A stretch of DNA of 64,000 nt from positions 50,001 through 114,000 of the forward strand of contig ADNK01002363.1 in the NCBI GenBank assembly GCA_000320545.1. Reading direction: 5' to 3'. The number at the start of each line of letters is the position of its first letter. The first letter of the stretch is position 1. The notes beneath the pieces were generated by a model that saw only the letters and a program-made list of their open reading frames with translations, was not told the DNA's origin and did not search any database. Of this stretch, positions 36,077 to 49,785 are shown piece after piece. A program made the translations under genes and the position numbers. Origin of the DNA: Bigelowiella natans CCMP2755 (taxonomy: Eukaryota > Cercozoa > Chlorarachniophyceae).

Positions 36077-36621
36077 GTTCACAGCAAAGGCTGCTTAGCT
36101 TGCAGAGGCAGGGGAAGGAGCGATGTTAATCGGAAGCAAGTGCTCCTAAAATTCACTGTGCTTTCCATGTACCTAATTAGATACTGCGACATCAAATTCT
36201 TGTCGCAGGTGGAAAATCAGACACTTTATTGAAAAACTTGGGATATTTATGTGGGAGAAAAAAGCGCCGCGCCAAGTAGTTTTTTTATTGACCAGATATC
36301 GCGAGAATTGCCAGTTATCCTAGTTAGATCTATCTGAGCAAGGATTGCATGTCGTAGAACTAAAATACTCTACGAACGATCCAGAACAGACTCGTGCCAG
36401 GAAAAAGATTCGACGACGTGGGACACGTCGGCTAGATGTGGTTGTAATGCCGAACTCTGCGTAGGATATTCCAAGGGTAGATTAGAATCTAAATTGGTGC
36501 TTCTAAATATATCCATTTGCCATATATTGCGTGGACAAAATGTATGGACTAGATGATTTAGATTTATTTCCGATCAATTTTAACCCGTCAACGAGCCAAT
36601 TTCGACTCAGACCAGCCAGCG
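36077..36621. promoter_or_regulatory. Divergent promoter region, TFIIIC subunit 5 / MCC beta
   Basis: About 545 bases between divergent start codons. An interrupted palindrome with arms TGCGACA and TGTCGCA lies at 36185-36207, 109 bases from the TFIIIC start. A plus-strand frame at about 36331-36465 reads like an isolated coding exon (see findings). No TATA box is evident. Confidence 0.5.
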
Positions 36622-38398
36622 ATGAGCGCGTTGCGAAGCCTAGCGGCTGCGCGCATGTTTGTGCCTCGCTTACAACGACGCTTGTTCTCGATCCCCAAGC
36701 CCGTAATCCGTGACTCTTCAAAGATTGTAAGCTACCGCGCCTTCTCCAGTTCAGCAGCGTCCGCTTTGCCCGACGACTCCGCGGAGTTAAACATTCTGGA
36801 CGGGAACATGGGGTTAGTCGACGAGAAAAATACGGGTCAGAAAAAACTTTAAATACATATTGAAAGCGCTTTCAACATTTGACAACATTCGTGATTTCTG
36901 TAGAGGCAATGGAGGGCCTGTTGGGACAGATGCGTGACCGTCTTGAGCACGTCAAGGCTGCAGGGGGAGAGAAGGCTGTCGGCAAGCACCGAAAGCGGAA
37001 GAAACTGTTAGCCAGGGAGAGGGTTGAGAAGGTCCCGAATTATATGTAACCGTAGTCTAAGCTTGATCGTAGTAATGCAGCGTTGTTGTTGCGGGTTGTT
37101 TTCATTCAGTTGTTAGATCATGGATCATCATTTCTCGAGCTGTCTCCGTTTGCAGGGTGCGTTACACACCCACAACAAAACGAGGGGGGGGTGCAATTAG
37201 GGTGATGCTTGGTTATTTTTTGCAGATGGGACTTATATGGCAAGGACCATGTCCCATGCGGAGGTAGCTTTTGCATTACATCGATAGCATGAGCACTTGC
37301 ATAATTTCGGCAACGTTATCATCATTATCATCATCATCATCATCATCATCATCATCGTTACCAATTTTTTGTTGATGACCAGGAATTATCACCGGAATCG
37401 GACAGATTCAAGGTGCTGCTTCTTTGAAACCTTCATTTCCTGATCATAAATATGCGTAATATAACAACAAAAACAACGGTGACTGCTGCATTTCTAGGAA
37501 CCGAGTGCATGATAGTCGCTAACGACGCAACGGTAAAAGGGGGGACCTACTTCCCCATCACAGGTAAGCTTTTGCAGCAGTACCAGCAGATCAGAGATCA
37601 TCGATACAATCACGATTGTGAAGACACAAAAGCATCATACCGCATCAAACAGATGAACGGACATGAGTCACATGCAGCGCGTTCGTGATGCATGATGTCG
37701 TACTAATATAGTGAAGAAGCACCTGCGGGCACAGGAGATAGCACAGCAATGTGGTCTACCGTGCATTTACCTCGTTGACTCTGGAGGGGCCAACCTCCCA
37801 CGGTATCATTATAGATAGCAATAGTAGTAATTTTATTATAATGATATCATTAAATTACACACGTGTGATGATAAGAAACGTGGATCATTACCAAGCGAGC
37901 GACAACTATCCTGTGGCCGTGTCGTCTTTGTTTCTTCTACCATAGCATCACTCCTATCAACATAATACCCTCGCTGCTTTGTCTTGCGGCCTCAGTCAAG
38001 ACCAAGTGTTCCCCGATCGGGACCATTTCGGACGCATCTTCTATAACCAAGCCAACATGTCTCGCGAGGTACGTCATACCCGCCTAGAAACCATCTTGAC
38101 AATAACGAATCGCTCTGGAATATACACCTGTTCTTCTCCATCTTATATGGGTGTGCGTTCTCTTACTACTTACCATGGTTGAAGGGCATTCCCCAAATCG
38201 CTGTTGTGATGGGTTCGTGCACTGCGGGAGGGGCCTATGTACCGGCTATGGCAGACGAGTCAGTGATTGTCAATGGGACGGGGACTATCTTCCTCGGAGG
38301 TAGTAGCTCATACATACTTGTTGCACCATTATCTTTTTGGAAAAAGGAGAAACCGGTCTAGGTTTTTTATCAGTCATCTCCTATTTCTCCATTTCTCC

Positions 38399-38442
<44 letters not shown>

Positions 38443-38869
38443 CTCTCCCTCTCTCTACTATTCGTTCCTTGCCACCGCACTTTCCTTTATTCGCCGACAT
38501 CTACTGTAAGGTCCCCCCTTGGTGAAAGCAGCTACTGGAGAGGTTGGTTTGCATGTGTTTTTCAATGATATGCCCCAAGGGCGGACAATTGTGGGATAAG
38601 GAAGAAGAGATGCTTCCAAGGGGAAGGGGGGTCGACTAGAAGGAAATTAGAAGAACTTCCTTTTTCTTTTCTCCCTCTATGAAACCCCGTCGTTCTTCGC
38701 TTCGATTCTCTTTCATCATCCACATACTTCTGACGACGATCGATATATCAATCGGTGATATGGTACTATAACCACTACCACCACAACACACAGGAGGTAT
38801 CTGCTGAGGACTTGGGCGGAGCAACTCTCCATAGCAAAACCTCTGGTACGAGTACGAATACTACGAATG

Positions 38870-38909
<40 letters not shown>

Positions 38910-39370
38910 ATACTCTCACACTGACACTGACTGGTTCTGACAACAACCAAAGGCGTGACGGATCATATGGCTGAATCCGACGAACATGCCCTCGCAATTA
39001 CTCGAAGGTATACACTGAAAGCAAGAACTGGGGGGGGGGGGGGGGGGTAAAGGCGGGAGTGGAGTCATAGCAAGTACATTATGTCTCATCATCATAATTA
39101 TCCTTATCATGATCATCGTCATCGTAGTCGTGCTGGTGACATATCTCTTGATCGTTCTCGGCTCCATCACTATTATTATTATTATTATTATTATTATTGT
39201 TATTAGGATTGTTGCAAATCTGAACCGCAAGAAGACGCTCCCCACCATCAAGACTGCAGCAGAAGTGCTCGAACCACGCTACGACCCGAATGAACTGCGA
39301 AAGCTGGCCCCTGTCGATCTCTCCAAGTCTCTCGACATTAAACAAGTAATGACCCACCATTCCTGTCCAC

Positions 39371-39416
<46 letters not shown>

Positions 39417-40437
39417 TTCATAGTATAGACCTGCTGTGTCTGTTTAGTTGGATGATGGGGGGGGTTGCCGGGGGATAGATGGATGTATTGGAGAATGCGA
39501 GAAAAGAAGTGAGGGTTTGGGGAAGGGGGAGTGGGAAGGAGATTAGAATCAATCATTTCCCTTCAGAGGTAGAAGGTTGATGGGCGCTTTTCCAGTGTTA
39601 CAGGCAGCGCTCATGCATCTGCTGATGCCTGCCATTTGATATACGTTGCACAGGTCATCGCGCGCGTCGTTGATGATAGCAGGGTAAATCGCATGTATTG
39701 ATACGTATGAGTAATATATACCACTTATTCTTGTTGTTGTTCTTCTTCTTCGTCTGCTTGCCTATTATCATTGCCGCATCCCATCCATACTATACTACGT
39801 CCTTCCTCCTATCAGTTCGATGAGTTCAAGCCTCTGTATGGGGACACGTTGGCATGCGGATTTTCCCACATCTATGGGTACCCTGTTGGGATCGTGGCTA
39901 ACAACGGGTGAGTAGGAGTAGTAGTAGCAGCAGCAGCAGCAGCATCTGTAGTAGTAATAGGAGTAGTAGTAGTATTAGTGCTAGTTGTAGTGAGAATTGG
40001 AGATATCGTAGTTGTCGTTCTCGTCGTCGTTGTCCTGGCATAGATATCTCTCCAAGGAATTTTACCCATTGCTGCTGGCTTGCTTTTTGTTGTCAACTGC
40101 ATTTTGGGTTGAGGAGGTGGGAGACATTGTATGGTGGTGGTGCTGGTGGTGATGATGATCGTCTTGTAGAAGACTTTTGAGATAGTTCTGCGGTTGTGTT
40201 GGGTTGTGTTGATGAAAACCAATGCAGAATTTTGTTCGGAGAATCGGCCGTCAAGGGGGCGCATTTCATCCAATTGTGTGGACAGGTTGTGTTGGGTTGT
40301 GTTTAGATGACGACAACGACAACGACGATGTGTATAATGAATGGATAGTACAATTCGTCTTTGGCTCTTTTTTTCGTTCTTATCGTCATCGGTTGCAGCT
40401 ACACTTTACTATAGGCACAATACACACACCACACACA

Positions 40438-40480
<43 letters not shown>

Positions 40481-41646
40481 CGTGGTATCCCTCTCGTTTT
40501 CCTGCAAAACATCACTGGCTTCATGATTGGCCAGCAGTACGAAGCAGGAGGTAGCATGAGAAGCACAAAAAGAGGAAGAGTGGGAAGAATGTTCAGAAGA
40601 GAACATGCCTTGTATGGATGCGGATTGTTTTCGGATGGGAGGCCATCTCTCCCTCTCCCTCTCCCTCTCCCTCTCCCTCTGTGTGTGTGGTGTGTGTGTA
40701 ACATATGCGTTCGATCTGACAGGGATTGCTAAGCACGGAGCAAAGATGGTTATGGCCGTGGCTTGCGCAAACGTAAGAACTGACGACGATGATGTTCTGT
40801 TGATATTTTGTGTTACTGACAATCAGCCGATGATGGTGGTAACATATGATGGTGATGATAATGACGATGATAATGACAAAGATGTCGATTCCTACCGGCA
40901 GTGCCGAGAGAGAAGAAGGCAACCGCGGCACACATATTCTTACTTACACGAGCATGGATGTCATTCTCGCGAGAAAGGAAAAATCATAAAACGGTTAAAT
41001 TTGACGTCGTGTAACAAAAGGTCCCGAAATTCACGGTGCTTTGTGGTGGTAGCTTTGGAGCTGGGAATTATGGTACAGTCCTCAGCTAATATCTTGTCAG
41101 CTCACACGCAAGAGAAAAGCTAGCGAATGCTTAGATGTGTGACGAAGTCTGACAATGAAAAGTGAAAGGACAGTAGAAATCATCAGTTTAAAAACACAAA
41201 CTTATTGTCAGGTATGTGCGGTAGATCCTACTCGCCAAACTTCCTGTACATGTGGCCCAACGCGCAGATCAGCGTCATGGGAGGGCAGCAGGTGCTATTA
41301 CCTCCAATCCAGAAAAAAGTGGCGTTGAGTGGGAAAGGGGGATCGAATTGAGTGGATGTGCACTTGTAGCTGTTGTTCGCTCGTCTGTTGCGCGCTAGCT
41401 CCTTACTATGTTATTCCTTTTTTTTGTATCTAGGCGGCAAGTGTGCTTTCCACCATCCAAAGGGATAATGCAAAACTGAGAGGAGAGGAGGTAGTGTGGG
41501 TCGGTGCTGTTAGTGGACTTTAATTCACTGAGAGAGAGTGATACGGAGGATGTCGACAACATGCACCATCACATATATTTATCAAAGTATAACCTACAAT
41601 CCCCCATCCCCCTGATCTCGCGTCCTCCGCCCCGCCCCCCCCCCTC

Positions 41647-41685
<39 letters not shown>

Positions 41686-42266
41686 CCACCTTCCCCCCCC
41701 TTCATCAACAATAGTGGAGCGACGAGCAGGTTGCAACCTTTGAGAAACCTATTAAGGTATTGTTTCAAGCACATACCTTGTTCTGTATATTATGGTCGTT
41801 GTCATCATCACTATCAAGTCCATCAGTATTCCGCGTTAACACTCTGATGTCATGTTTCTTATTTCTCATCCTATTTCTCCTCATACTCGATCTCTATCGT
41901 ACTGTATTTTATCTCCACTTTGCAGGAAAAATACGAGACCGAGGGGAACGCATACTATTCCTCAGCGAGATTGTGGGACGACGGCATCATCGATCCTGCG
42001 GACACGAGGAAGGTAATATAGATACAGTATTTTCAAAAACTGATAGCTGTAGCTCCCGCCACTTTTTTGACACCGATTTTTCTCAAGAACTTTTCGTCGA
42101 ATAGAAAAACTTTTTCACGTTGTCACATGTCGCTTTTAATCATGGAAAGTGTTCTGTGTTCGTTTCTTAATGATCGTCGTATTTGGTGCAGGTTCTCGGT
42201 TTGTCCATCAGTGCTTCGCTCAACAAAACACCAAAAGATACCACCTTTGGTGTATTCCGAATGTAG
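36622..42266 (+). CDS. MCCC2: Methylcrotonyl-CoA carboxylase beta subunit, mitochondrial
   Basis: Carboxyltransferase subunit of the biotin enzyme that converts 3-methylcrotonyl-CoA to 3-methylglutaconyl-CoA in mitochondrial leucine breakdown. About 22 exons join in frame from ATG 36622 to TAG 42264-42266. The N-terminus is Arg/Ser/Ala rich without acidic residues ([20 protein letters not shown]), typical of a mitochondrial presequence. Landmarks in order: [156 protein letters not shown] and [12 protein letters not shown]. Both carboxyltransferase halves are complete with the glycine-rich acyl-CoA-binding segments. Usual length is about 560 aa and this fits. The biotin-bearing alpha subunit is not in the window. 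Confidence 0.97.
38402..38438. repeat. (CT)n microsatellite in an MCC beta intron
   Basis: CT run in the intron after the exon ending in GTIFLGG. Similar CT runs lie at 39373-39417 and 41650-41681 in later introns. Confidence 0.95.
40426..40480. repeat. (CA)n microsatellite that forms a splice acceptor
   Basis: The CA run ends directly in CAG at 40478-40480, which is the 3' splice site of the MCC beta exon that begins [13 protein letters not shown]. Confidence 0.93.
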
Positions 42267-43400
42267 CTTCGTGATTTATTAACATCCCCTCAACAACATG
42301 CAACACGTTCTTTTGCTCATTCATTTTGATTAGCATCTTGGACAAAAAATAGATATGAGAGCAAAAGAGAATGCAGCACAAATCTGCCTTTCGCAAAAAG
42401 CATGTGGGCATGCCTCCAAGTGCATAGTGCATAAGGGTTTGCAAGCAGTGCATGCAAATTGCGCATGCCTGCTTCCGTGGCATGCAATGATGCATGAGAT
42501 GCATGTGTAGGGTGCAATCACAACTTGGACACAGCTAGACAGAAAACATCGATGCTGCATCACACGTTGCGCGCGCGCACGCATGCAACGTGAAACACAC
42601 ACAGTCCAACCCAGACATCGATCGAAGTATCACAGCAGTGACACGACTGGACGTCATCCCCAGTGTGTCCTGTGTGAATTGAAAAATGCAACCTAGCAAG
42701 CCTGGAAGCGCCTGCATTGCGGCGACACGAGACAAATGAACCAATGAATGATGAATGACAATGCAGCATGCAAGCCAGCAAGCATGACCAGAAAGTTCAT
42801 AGTGTCCTAGTGCGCAACACAGTAAGCTCTAGAGCTGGCAATGGACAGCGACCCGCGAGAAGTTTGCACTGCTGCTGCTGGTGCGTCCAGCAGGCTAGCA
42901 GGTGTGCTGGCGTGTCTTGCGCGTTTTTGACTCATTTTGTCACTTTCTTGCACGCACATGGTCGTTGTGCTGTGTTGTGCACGCACACACGCTTGCCCTA
43001 ACATTGCATGCCACATGGATGATGGGGCGGATGCCACGTTTTCGTTCTGCACGTGCACTTTGTCCAAGTGCACGCGTGCGCGCAACAGAATGCCTCACGT
43101 GCTTTGTCGGCACACGTGTTGTTGCCTGCGAGCTTGCTTGGCTTCGCAAACGCGTTTTTCACCAGTGGCGACACACCTCAATGGACCATGTGCACTTTGT
43201 CAATCATCGCGATGTCATCGAGGGCTTCAATTGCATCGAGGGTGTGAAGTCCAGTGCTGGCAACAGGGTGGCAAAGGGTTCAACACGCGTGAGTGAATGG
43301 GTTTCCAGTGGCACGGCGAAGTGCGGCTGCACGACTGACGAAGTGTTTTCAATGATGAAGTTGAACGAATGAAGGAACAGAGGAACGAACGAATCACTGA
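42267..43400. other. Compositional island 4, 3' of the MCC beta gene
   Basis: From about 42380 to 43380 the sequence is saturated with TGCATG, GCATGC, GCGCGC and CACGTG words (for example GCGCGCGCACGCATGCAACG). Many open frames of 60-150 codons exist on both strands, but their composition is Cys/His/Arg driven by the repeat words and none resembles a family. I see no gene here. Confidence 0.55.
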
Positions 43401-44222
43401 ATGAAGCAGTTTCAATGCAATTGTTTCAATGGAGCAGTTGAAAGGACCTCCATTGGCAGACTGCCTTCGCTCTCGATGTCTGGAAACTCTCGCGAGATTC
43501 TTGTTGGAGATCTGGGTACCAAAAAGCGGCGATTTTCGTGCTGCCGATGATATTCTGGCCTAAACCAAGTAATTTCACCGATGGGAAAACCGGTGAAAAG
43601 GAATTCCCCGTAGACTACCTCAAAATGATTCAATGCAAAAACGGCCTCAGACGACCAATTGATCACTTTTCCAGGTGCGCAACGGCCCGGACTTATGGTT
43701 CTTCACCGGCAGACCTAAATTAAAATATCGGTATAATTTCTGAATTTTCCCGTTAATGGCGGATGATTCCACAGCAAAAGGGCTGCGTTGTCCCCGATTT
43801 GGCATGGGTGCTCCATCTCTTTCTTGTTTCTATGGCAGACGATGTTGCATGAAGTTTGAAAGAACTTGATAAGCACCGCAAAGGTCAGCTTGTAAATCAT
43901 AATGATGCGACATCCATATTTCCTTGTCGCAGGTAATAATTATTGTAGACCTTTCGGGATAAACAATAAGCGGAGGAAGCTACCACCAGAAGGCAACAGC
44001 CCGAGTAAACCCGCGAAAGAAGAAGTAGCGAGCGTTACAGGGTCCGTGTGTGTTCTCTATGCCTTTCTTTGATGCTATCAGTCTAGCCTGTGTCTACTAA
44101 CCTGTGTCTAACTTCTTCGCATTCTTTGCGACTTTGCCACCGCAGAAGTTATGTTGCTCAATCTTAATACTCATCCCAAATATGTCTTCAGCGAAGCCTC
44201 ATCTATTCATCTACCATTAACG
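43401..44222. promoter_or_regulatory. Upstream region of glycine dehydrogenase
   Basis: An interrupted palindrome with arms TGCGACA and TGTCGCA lies at 43906-43931, 292 bases before the ATG. The same arms occur upstream of the MCC beta gene. Two minus-strand frames (43412-43666 and 43715-43900) have coding-like composition but no certain identity. A transcription start and a short leader intron are possible. Confidence 0.4.
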
Positions 44223-46198
44223 ATGATGGCCACAAGAAGAATGTTGCCAAAAGCTCGGGGGAATATATCTCGGAGATCTGCACTAGTTAAGGTTAGATGC
44301 TATCATCCTCCTCAGGTGCCCGATCTTAACATGTGTTAATACGTAATTTGGCAGACGCGATGTATGAGCACTTCTCTGGAATCCAAACACCTTTATGGCC
44401 CCACTGATAACTTTGTAAAACGACACATTGGTCCAGAGGAGAAAGAGATGAAGGAGATGCTCAAAGTAAAGGAATTAAACTCTCATACTTGAGGCACCTC
44501 TGATAATTTGACAAATATTAGACGCTCGAAGTAAATTCTCTTGATGAACTTATGGAGCACATCGTCCCTAAGTCTATCCGTTCCTATTCGGTAAGAACTT
44601 GTTTGAATTTGGATTTTTTAGCCCGCAATTTTGACAACACGGTATTGTTTTCAGGAGTTGAAATGCCCAACGAATATGGGTGAATCGGAGGCTCTCGAAA
44701 TGTTTCAAGTATGTAGTGTTCGTGCTTCCATATACCGCTCATACGATTAACACAAATAAAATCCCACAGGAAATGATGGGAAAGAACGAAATCTACAAAT
44801 CATTCATCGGCTCAGGCTACTACGATACCATCACTCCTTCCGTCATTCTCCGAAACCTTCTAGAAAACCCTGCTTGGTACACCCCCTACACACCGTACCA
44901 GGTAATGTAAAAACGTGCCATAATTAGGAGATAACCCCTTGGACCAGATTATTTACAAGAAAAAACGCTTTCAGTCACTTTCTTTGTTCAGATAATTGAA
45001 TATCTGAGTCACTATATGGCATGTTATCAAATGTGATTCACCTTTCCTGCTAGGCCGAAATCTCTCAAGGCCGTCTGGAGATGCTGCTCAACTTCCAAAC
45101 AATGGTAGTAGTTTGAATTTGCCAAATATATTTCTATGCCTAGAAATGTATGGTACGGTTGAGCTAGCTTGCGAAAATCTTCAGTACTGTGTCTCTGCTG
45201 CATGCAGTTCGTTCCCTTTTGTTCGGGTGTCACTCAATCAACTTCCCTCAGGTTGGTGACCTCACTGGTACTGGATTTGCAAACGCTTCTCTCCTTGATG
45301 AGGCCACCGCTGCAGCTGAAGCTATGACGATGTGCATCAACACATCGAAGAAGGGCCAGACCAAGTTCTACGTTGGCACTGATCTCCACCCGCAGACGAT
45401 TGAAGTAGTTCTGTCTCGCGCTGAGCACTACGACTGCGACTTAGAAATCTGTGCTCCAGAAAATATGGATTTCTCTAAAGGTCATTGCTTCATCTCTCTA
45501 TACACATAATTAACTACACATAGTAAATACAATTGGAACTGTCAATTTCTCTCTATTTCTCTCTCCCCCCCTCTCTCTCTTTCTCCTCTTGACTCCCATT
45601 GTGTTTACTACGAGCAGGTGACGTAATCGGAGTGCTTCTCCAGTATCCCAACACTACAGGGGCGGTGTTTGACTACACCGAGCTCATCTCCGCAGCGAAG
45701 GAGGCAGGATCCAAGGTGGTGGTTGCGAGTGATCTGCTCGCTTCCACCGTGCTAAAGCCTGCTGGGGAATTCGGTAGTGACGTGGTGGTAGGGTCGAGCC
45801 AGCGATTTGGAGTCCCAATGGGCTTTGGCGGTCCACATGCTGCGTTCTTTGCATGCAACCAGCAGTTCATGCGTAAGATGCCAGGGCGTGTAATTGGCGT
45901 GTCGAAAGACTCCCGAGGAAGGCCAGCCCTCCGCATGACCATGCAGACCCGCGAGCAGCACATCCGTCGCGACAAGGCCACGTCCAACATCTGCACCGCT
46001 CAGGCGCTTCTGGCAAACATGGCGGCTGCTTACGGGATCTACCATGGACCCGACGGACTGAAGAATATCGGGTCGAAAGTGCACGGGATGACCAAGGTGA
46101 CAGAAGCTGGCCTGGCGAAACTAGGCTTTGGTTCAAAGCACGCAGATTACTTCGATACGCTCCATATTGACACCTCAGCTGTCAACGGTATTATTATT

Positions 46199-46229
<31 letters not shown>

Positions 46230-47899
46230 CGACATAGTAAAGAGTTGGTGATAGGTAATTTGGGGAAATTAGTATGATTACGAGGAAGATGCTGTTAGGT
46301 AGGCTGCTGGAATAATACAGCAGAGCTGCTGCTCTTATACACGAATAATCTCCTGTCAGGAGGCTCCGATGCTGTCGTCAAAGCTGCATTGGAGAGGAAG
46401 ATGAACCTTCGCAAGATCGATGAGAACTCTGTTTGTGTGTCCATGGATGAAACTACAAAGCCGGCTGACATCAATAATCTTCTCTCTGCTTTTGCAATGG
46501 CCAAGACGGGGAATGACACCCTTCCGACAGGTTGTGGTGGTGGTGGTGGTGGTGGTGGTTCAATGAGAGGAGAGAGCAGGCACGGGGAGAGGATGATGTA
46601 TGTTGTATGCTAAGAGAACTAGAGAGAGTAGATATTATGTATCAGGTAGTAGAGCCATCACATAAGTATCAAGTGCTCTCTCTCCCCCTCTCTCTCCGCT
46701 CTCCTTCACGCTTCTCCCTAATCTCTTCTTATGCTAGTACTACGTCCGTTCAATAATTAATGAATTCGTTGATAGGTGTGGATGCGGAGTCTCTTTCATC
46801 GAGCACCGACACCACCGTCTCGGCCAAGTTTGCACGGTCTACTGAGTTCATGACCCATCCTGTTTTCAATTCGCATCACTCCGAGACTAACATGATGCGG
46901 TACCTCAACAAGCTCTCTTCTAAGGTACTATTACCAAATTATTGGCAGTTGTTGAATGGTGTGAATTATTTATCATTGCATGTGGTAATTAATCAATAAG
47001 TGACATTTGAAAAAGTAGTTACTGACAACGTACTATAAATAACCGCAGGACCTGGGTCTGCAAACGGCCATGATCCCTCTCGGATCCTGTACAATGAAGC
47101 TGAACGCTGCCTCAGAGATGATCCCTGTGTCCTGGCCTACCGTTGGCAAGCTCCACCCTTTCGCACCTGTCGAGCAAGTGCAGGGATATATGCAGATGAT
47201 GCAGGAGATGATCGACGATCTTGCGGACATCACGGGATTCCACACGGTGTCGCTGCAGCCAAACGCAGGCTCGCAGGGCGAATACCTTGGGCTTAAGGTC
47301 ATCGCAGCCTATCACAAGGATAATGGTGAGGCTCATAGGAACGTGTGTATCATCCCCGTCTCCGCACACGGTGAGTATTTCTATAAGATGAAACCTATTC
47401 TGTCGTCGTCATCATCGTTGTCAATATCATCATCATCATCATCACACTATCATCATCACTGTAGATCTTGAGGTCTTCTGCTTCATTGCACTACTACCTG
47501 TTACTAGATGCCTGATGGTTGTTACTTCCTGGTGCTACTACTGCTACTACTGCTACTACTACTACTACTACTAACTACTCACAGGGACCAACCCCGCCTC
47601 CGCTGTTATGTCTGGCATGCGTGTTGTTACTGTCAAGTGTGATGACTTGGGGAATGTAGACTTTGATGATCTCACGGCCAAGGTAATTGCTTACATCGCT
47701 CTGTTGCAGCCCCTTTCTTCTTCTTGGCGAAATACGAGCTAAGTTGGTTTTTTATGCACAATGATGATGTTAACGTTGTTCTTTCCATCCACGCCTCCTT
47801 CCTCCTTTGTGTTGCGTGCTGTCTCTTCTCCGCCTGTAGGTTGAGAAGCACAGTGATAACCTTTCTGCGCTCATGATCACGTAAGTAAAGAACAACAAA

Positions 47900-47932
<33 letters not shown>

Positions 47933-48366
47933 CAGGAACTGTAACAGTAGTAGGAAGTTTTAGTGACAACAACAGACAATATCGTTCTATCTACCCTATC
48001 TACCATCTTCATCAAAATCATACTCATCATCCTAAGCATTTGCTTGGTGCAATCAGAATCATGACCTCTTCTGATCACTCCCCCCCTTCTATCCCTCAGT
48101 TATCCATCCACTCACGGGGTGTTCGAAAGCAACGTCAAGGAAGTTTGTGAACTTATCCACAAACACGGCGGCCAAGTTTATATGGATGGCGCTAATATGA
48201 ATGCACAGGTAAGGTTTTAGTGATAGCAGTAGTAAGTAGTAGTAGTAGTAGTAGTATAGTAGTAGTATAGGGTATAGAGTGGAGTTAAAAATGTGTGTGT
48301 GTTCACACTTTGTACATAACAAAAAGGATCGCTGATATACACGGGAATCTCTCGCTCTCTCTGTCT

Positions 48367-48402
<36 letters not shown>

Positions 48403-48643
48403 ATATATATGTGCATATATATAATATAATTATATATAAAATGCAAAAGGTGGGTCTGTGTTCCCCCGGAGGCATCGGGGCCGATGTTTGCCACTTGAAC
48501 CTCCACAAAACCTTCGCCATTCCTCACGGAGGTGGAGGACCAGGAATGGGCCCAATTGGTGTTGCTAAGCAGCTGGCGCCCTTCCTCCCAAACCATATCA
48601 ATGCTCCAAACTCTGGAGGTATTTATATGTATTCGCAATAGCG

Positions 48644-48675
<32 letters not shown>

Positions 48676-49746
48676 CCTGTTGGTCGTTCATCTTTTAAAA
48701 AAAAAACGTCACCACGATCTCTTCCATCATAAATAAAATAAAATCATCACCATGCTCCATATTCTTCATCATCGTTATCATTATTTGCCACTACATCCTT
48801 CATTGATTGTGATATTATTATTATGATCATCATCATCATCATCGAAGGTGACAAGCCTGTGAGGGCTATCACTGCAGCCCCCTTTTCCAGTGGGTCTATT
48901 CTCCCAATCTCCTATATGTACATCAGAATGATGGGATCGGATGGGCTCAAACTGGTACTACTGCGTACGTGCATCCCGCAGCTTCTTTCTAGTGAAGAGA
49001 GGGGAAGGGGGAGGGGGGGCGCCAGTCCAGAACAAAATATGGATGCGATCTGAGATGTATTGAAAACAGTTTTGTGCTCACACCACCACACTTTCGCTTG
49101 TCACCATATCATTATTATCATCATCATCATCATCATCACTTCTCCATGATTCAGGCTTCTGAGGTTGCTATCCTCAACGCAAACTACATGGCGGAACGCC
49201 TCCGAGGCCACTTCAACATTCTGTAATACGTAGTAGGAGCAATTAGTCTTTTCTTTCGAGAATTTGAGAGATGATGGTATTCTGGTATTGTTTCACCACA
49301 ATAATACACGGAAATAACCACAATAATACATGAAAATAATTAACTAGCTGATATCATAGCATATCATTCATTCACTTATCCATCCTTCATCGGGAGTAGG
49401 CGTAATAAGGAGGTTGATTTAAAACATTGTCGTCCCCCTCCCACCCTGCCCTCCCCATCCTGTCCTACCACCCGTTGATGTAGATACACCGGAGAGTCCG
49501 GATTCGTCGCACATGAGTTTATACTTGACTTACGCGAATTCAAGAAGCACGGCATCACTGAGGAGGACGTAGCTAAGCGCCTCCAGGACTTCAACTTGCA
49601 CGCTCCAACTATGAGTTGGCCTGTTGTCGGTACGCTTATGGTAGAGCCAACGGAATCAGAGTCTATGGAGGAGTGTGACCGTTTATGCGATGCCCTTATC
49701 AAGATAAGAGAAGAGATACAAGAGGTAGGTGTGTAGGTAGGTAGGT

Positions 49747-49785
<39 letters not shown>

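Noticed and set aside
42902-43372. 156-codon plus-strand frame in island 4
   Set aside because: Its composition (Cys, His, Arg, Val) follows from TGCATG/GTGCGC words. Competing frames of similar length exist on both strands, and there is no family pattern or splice context.
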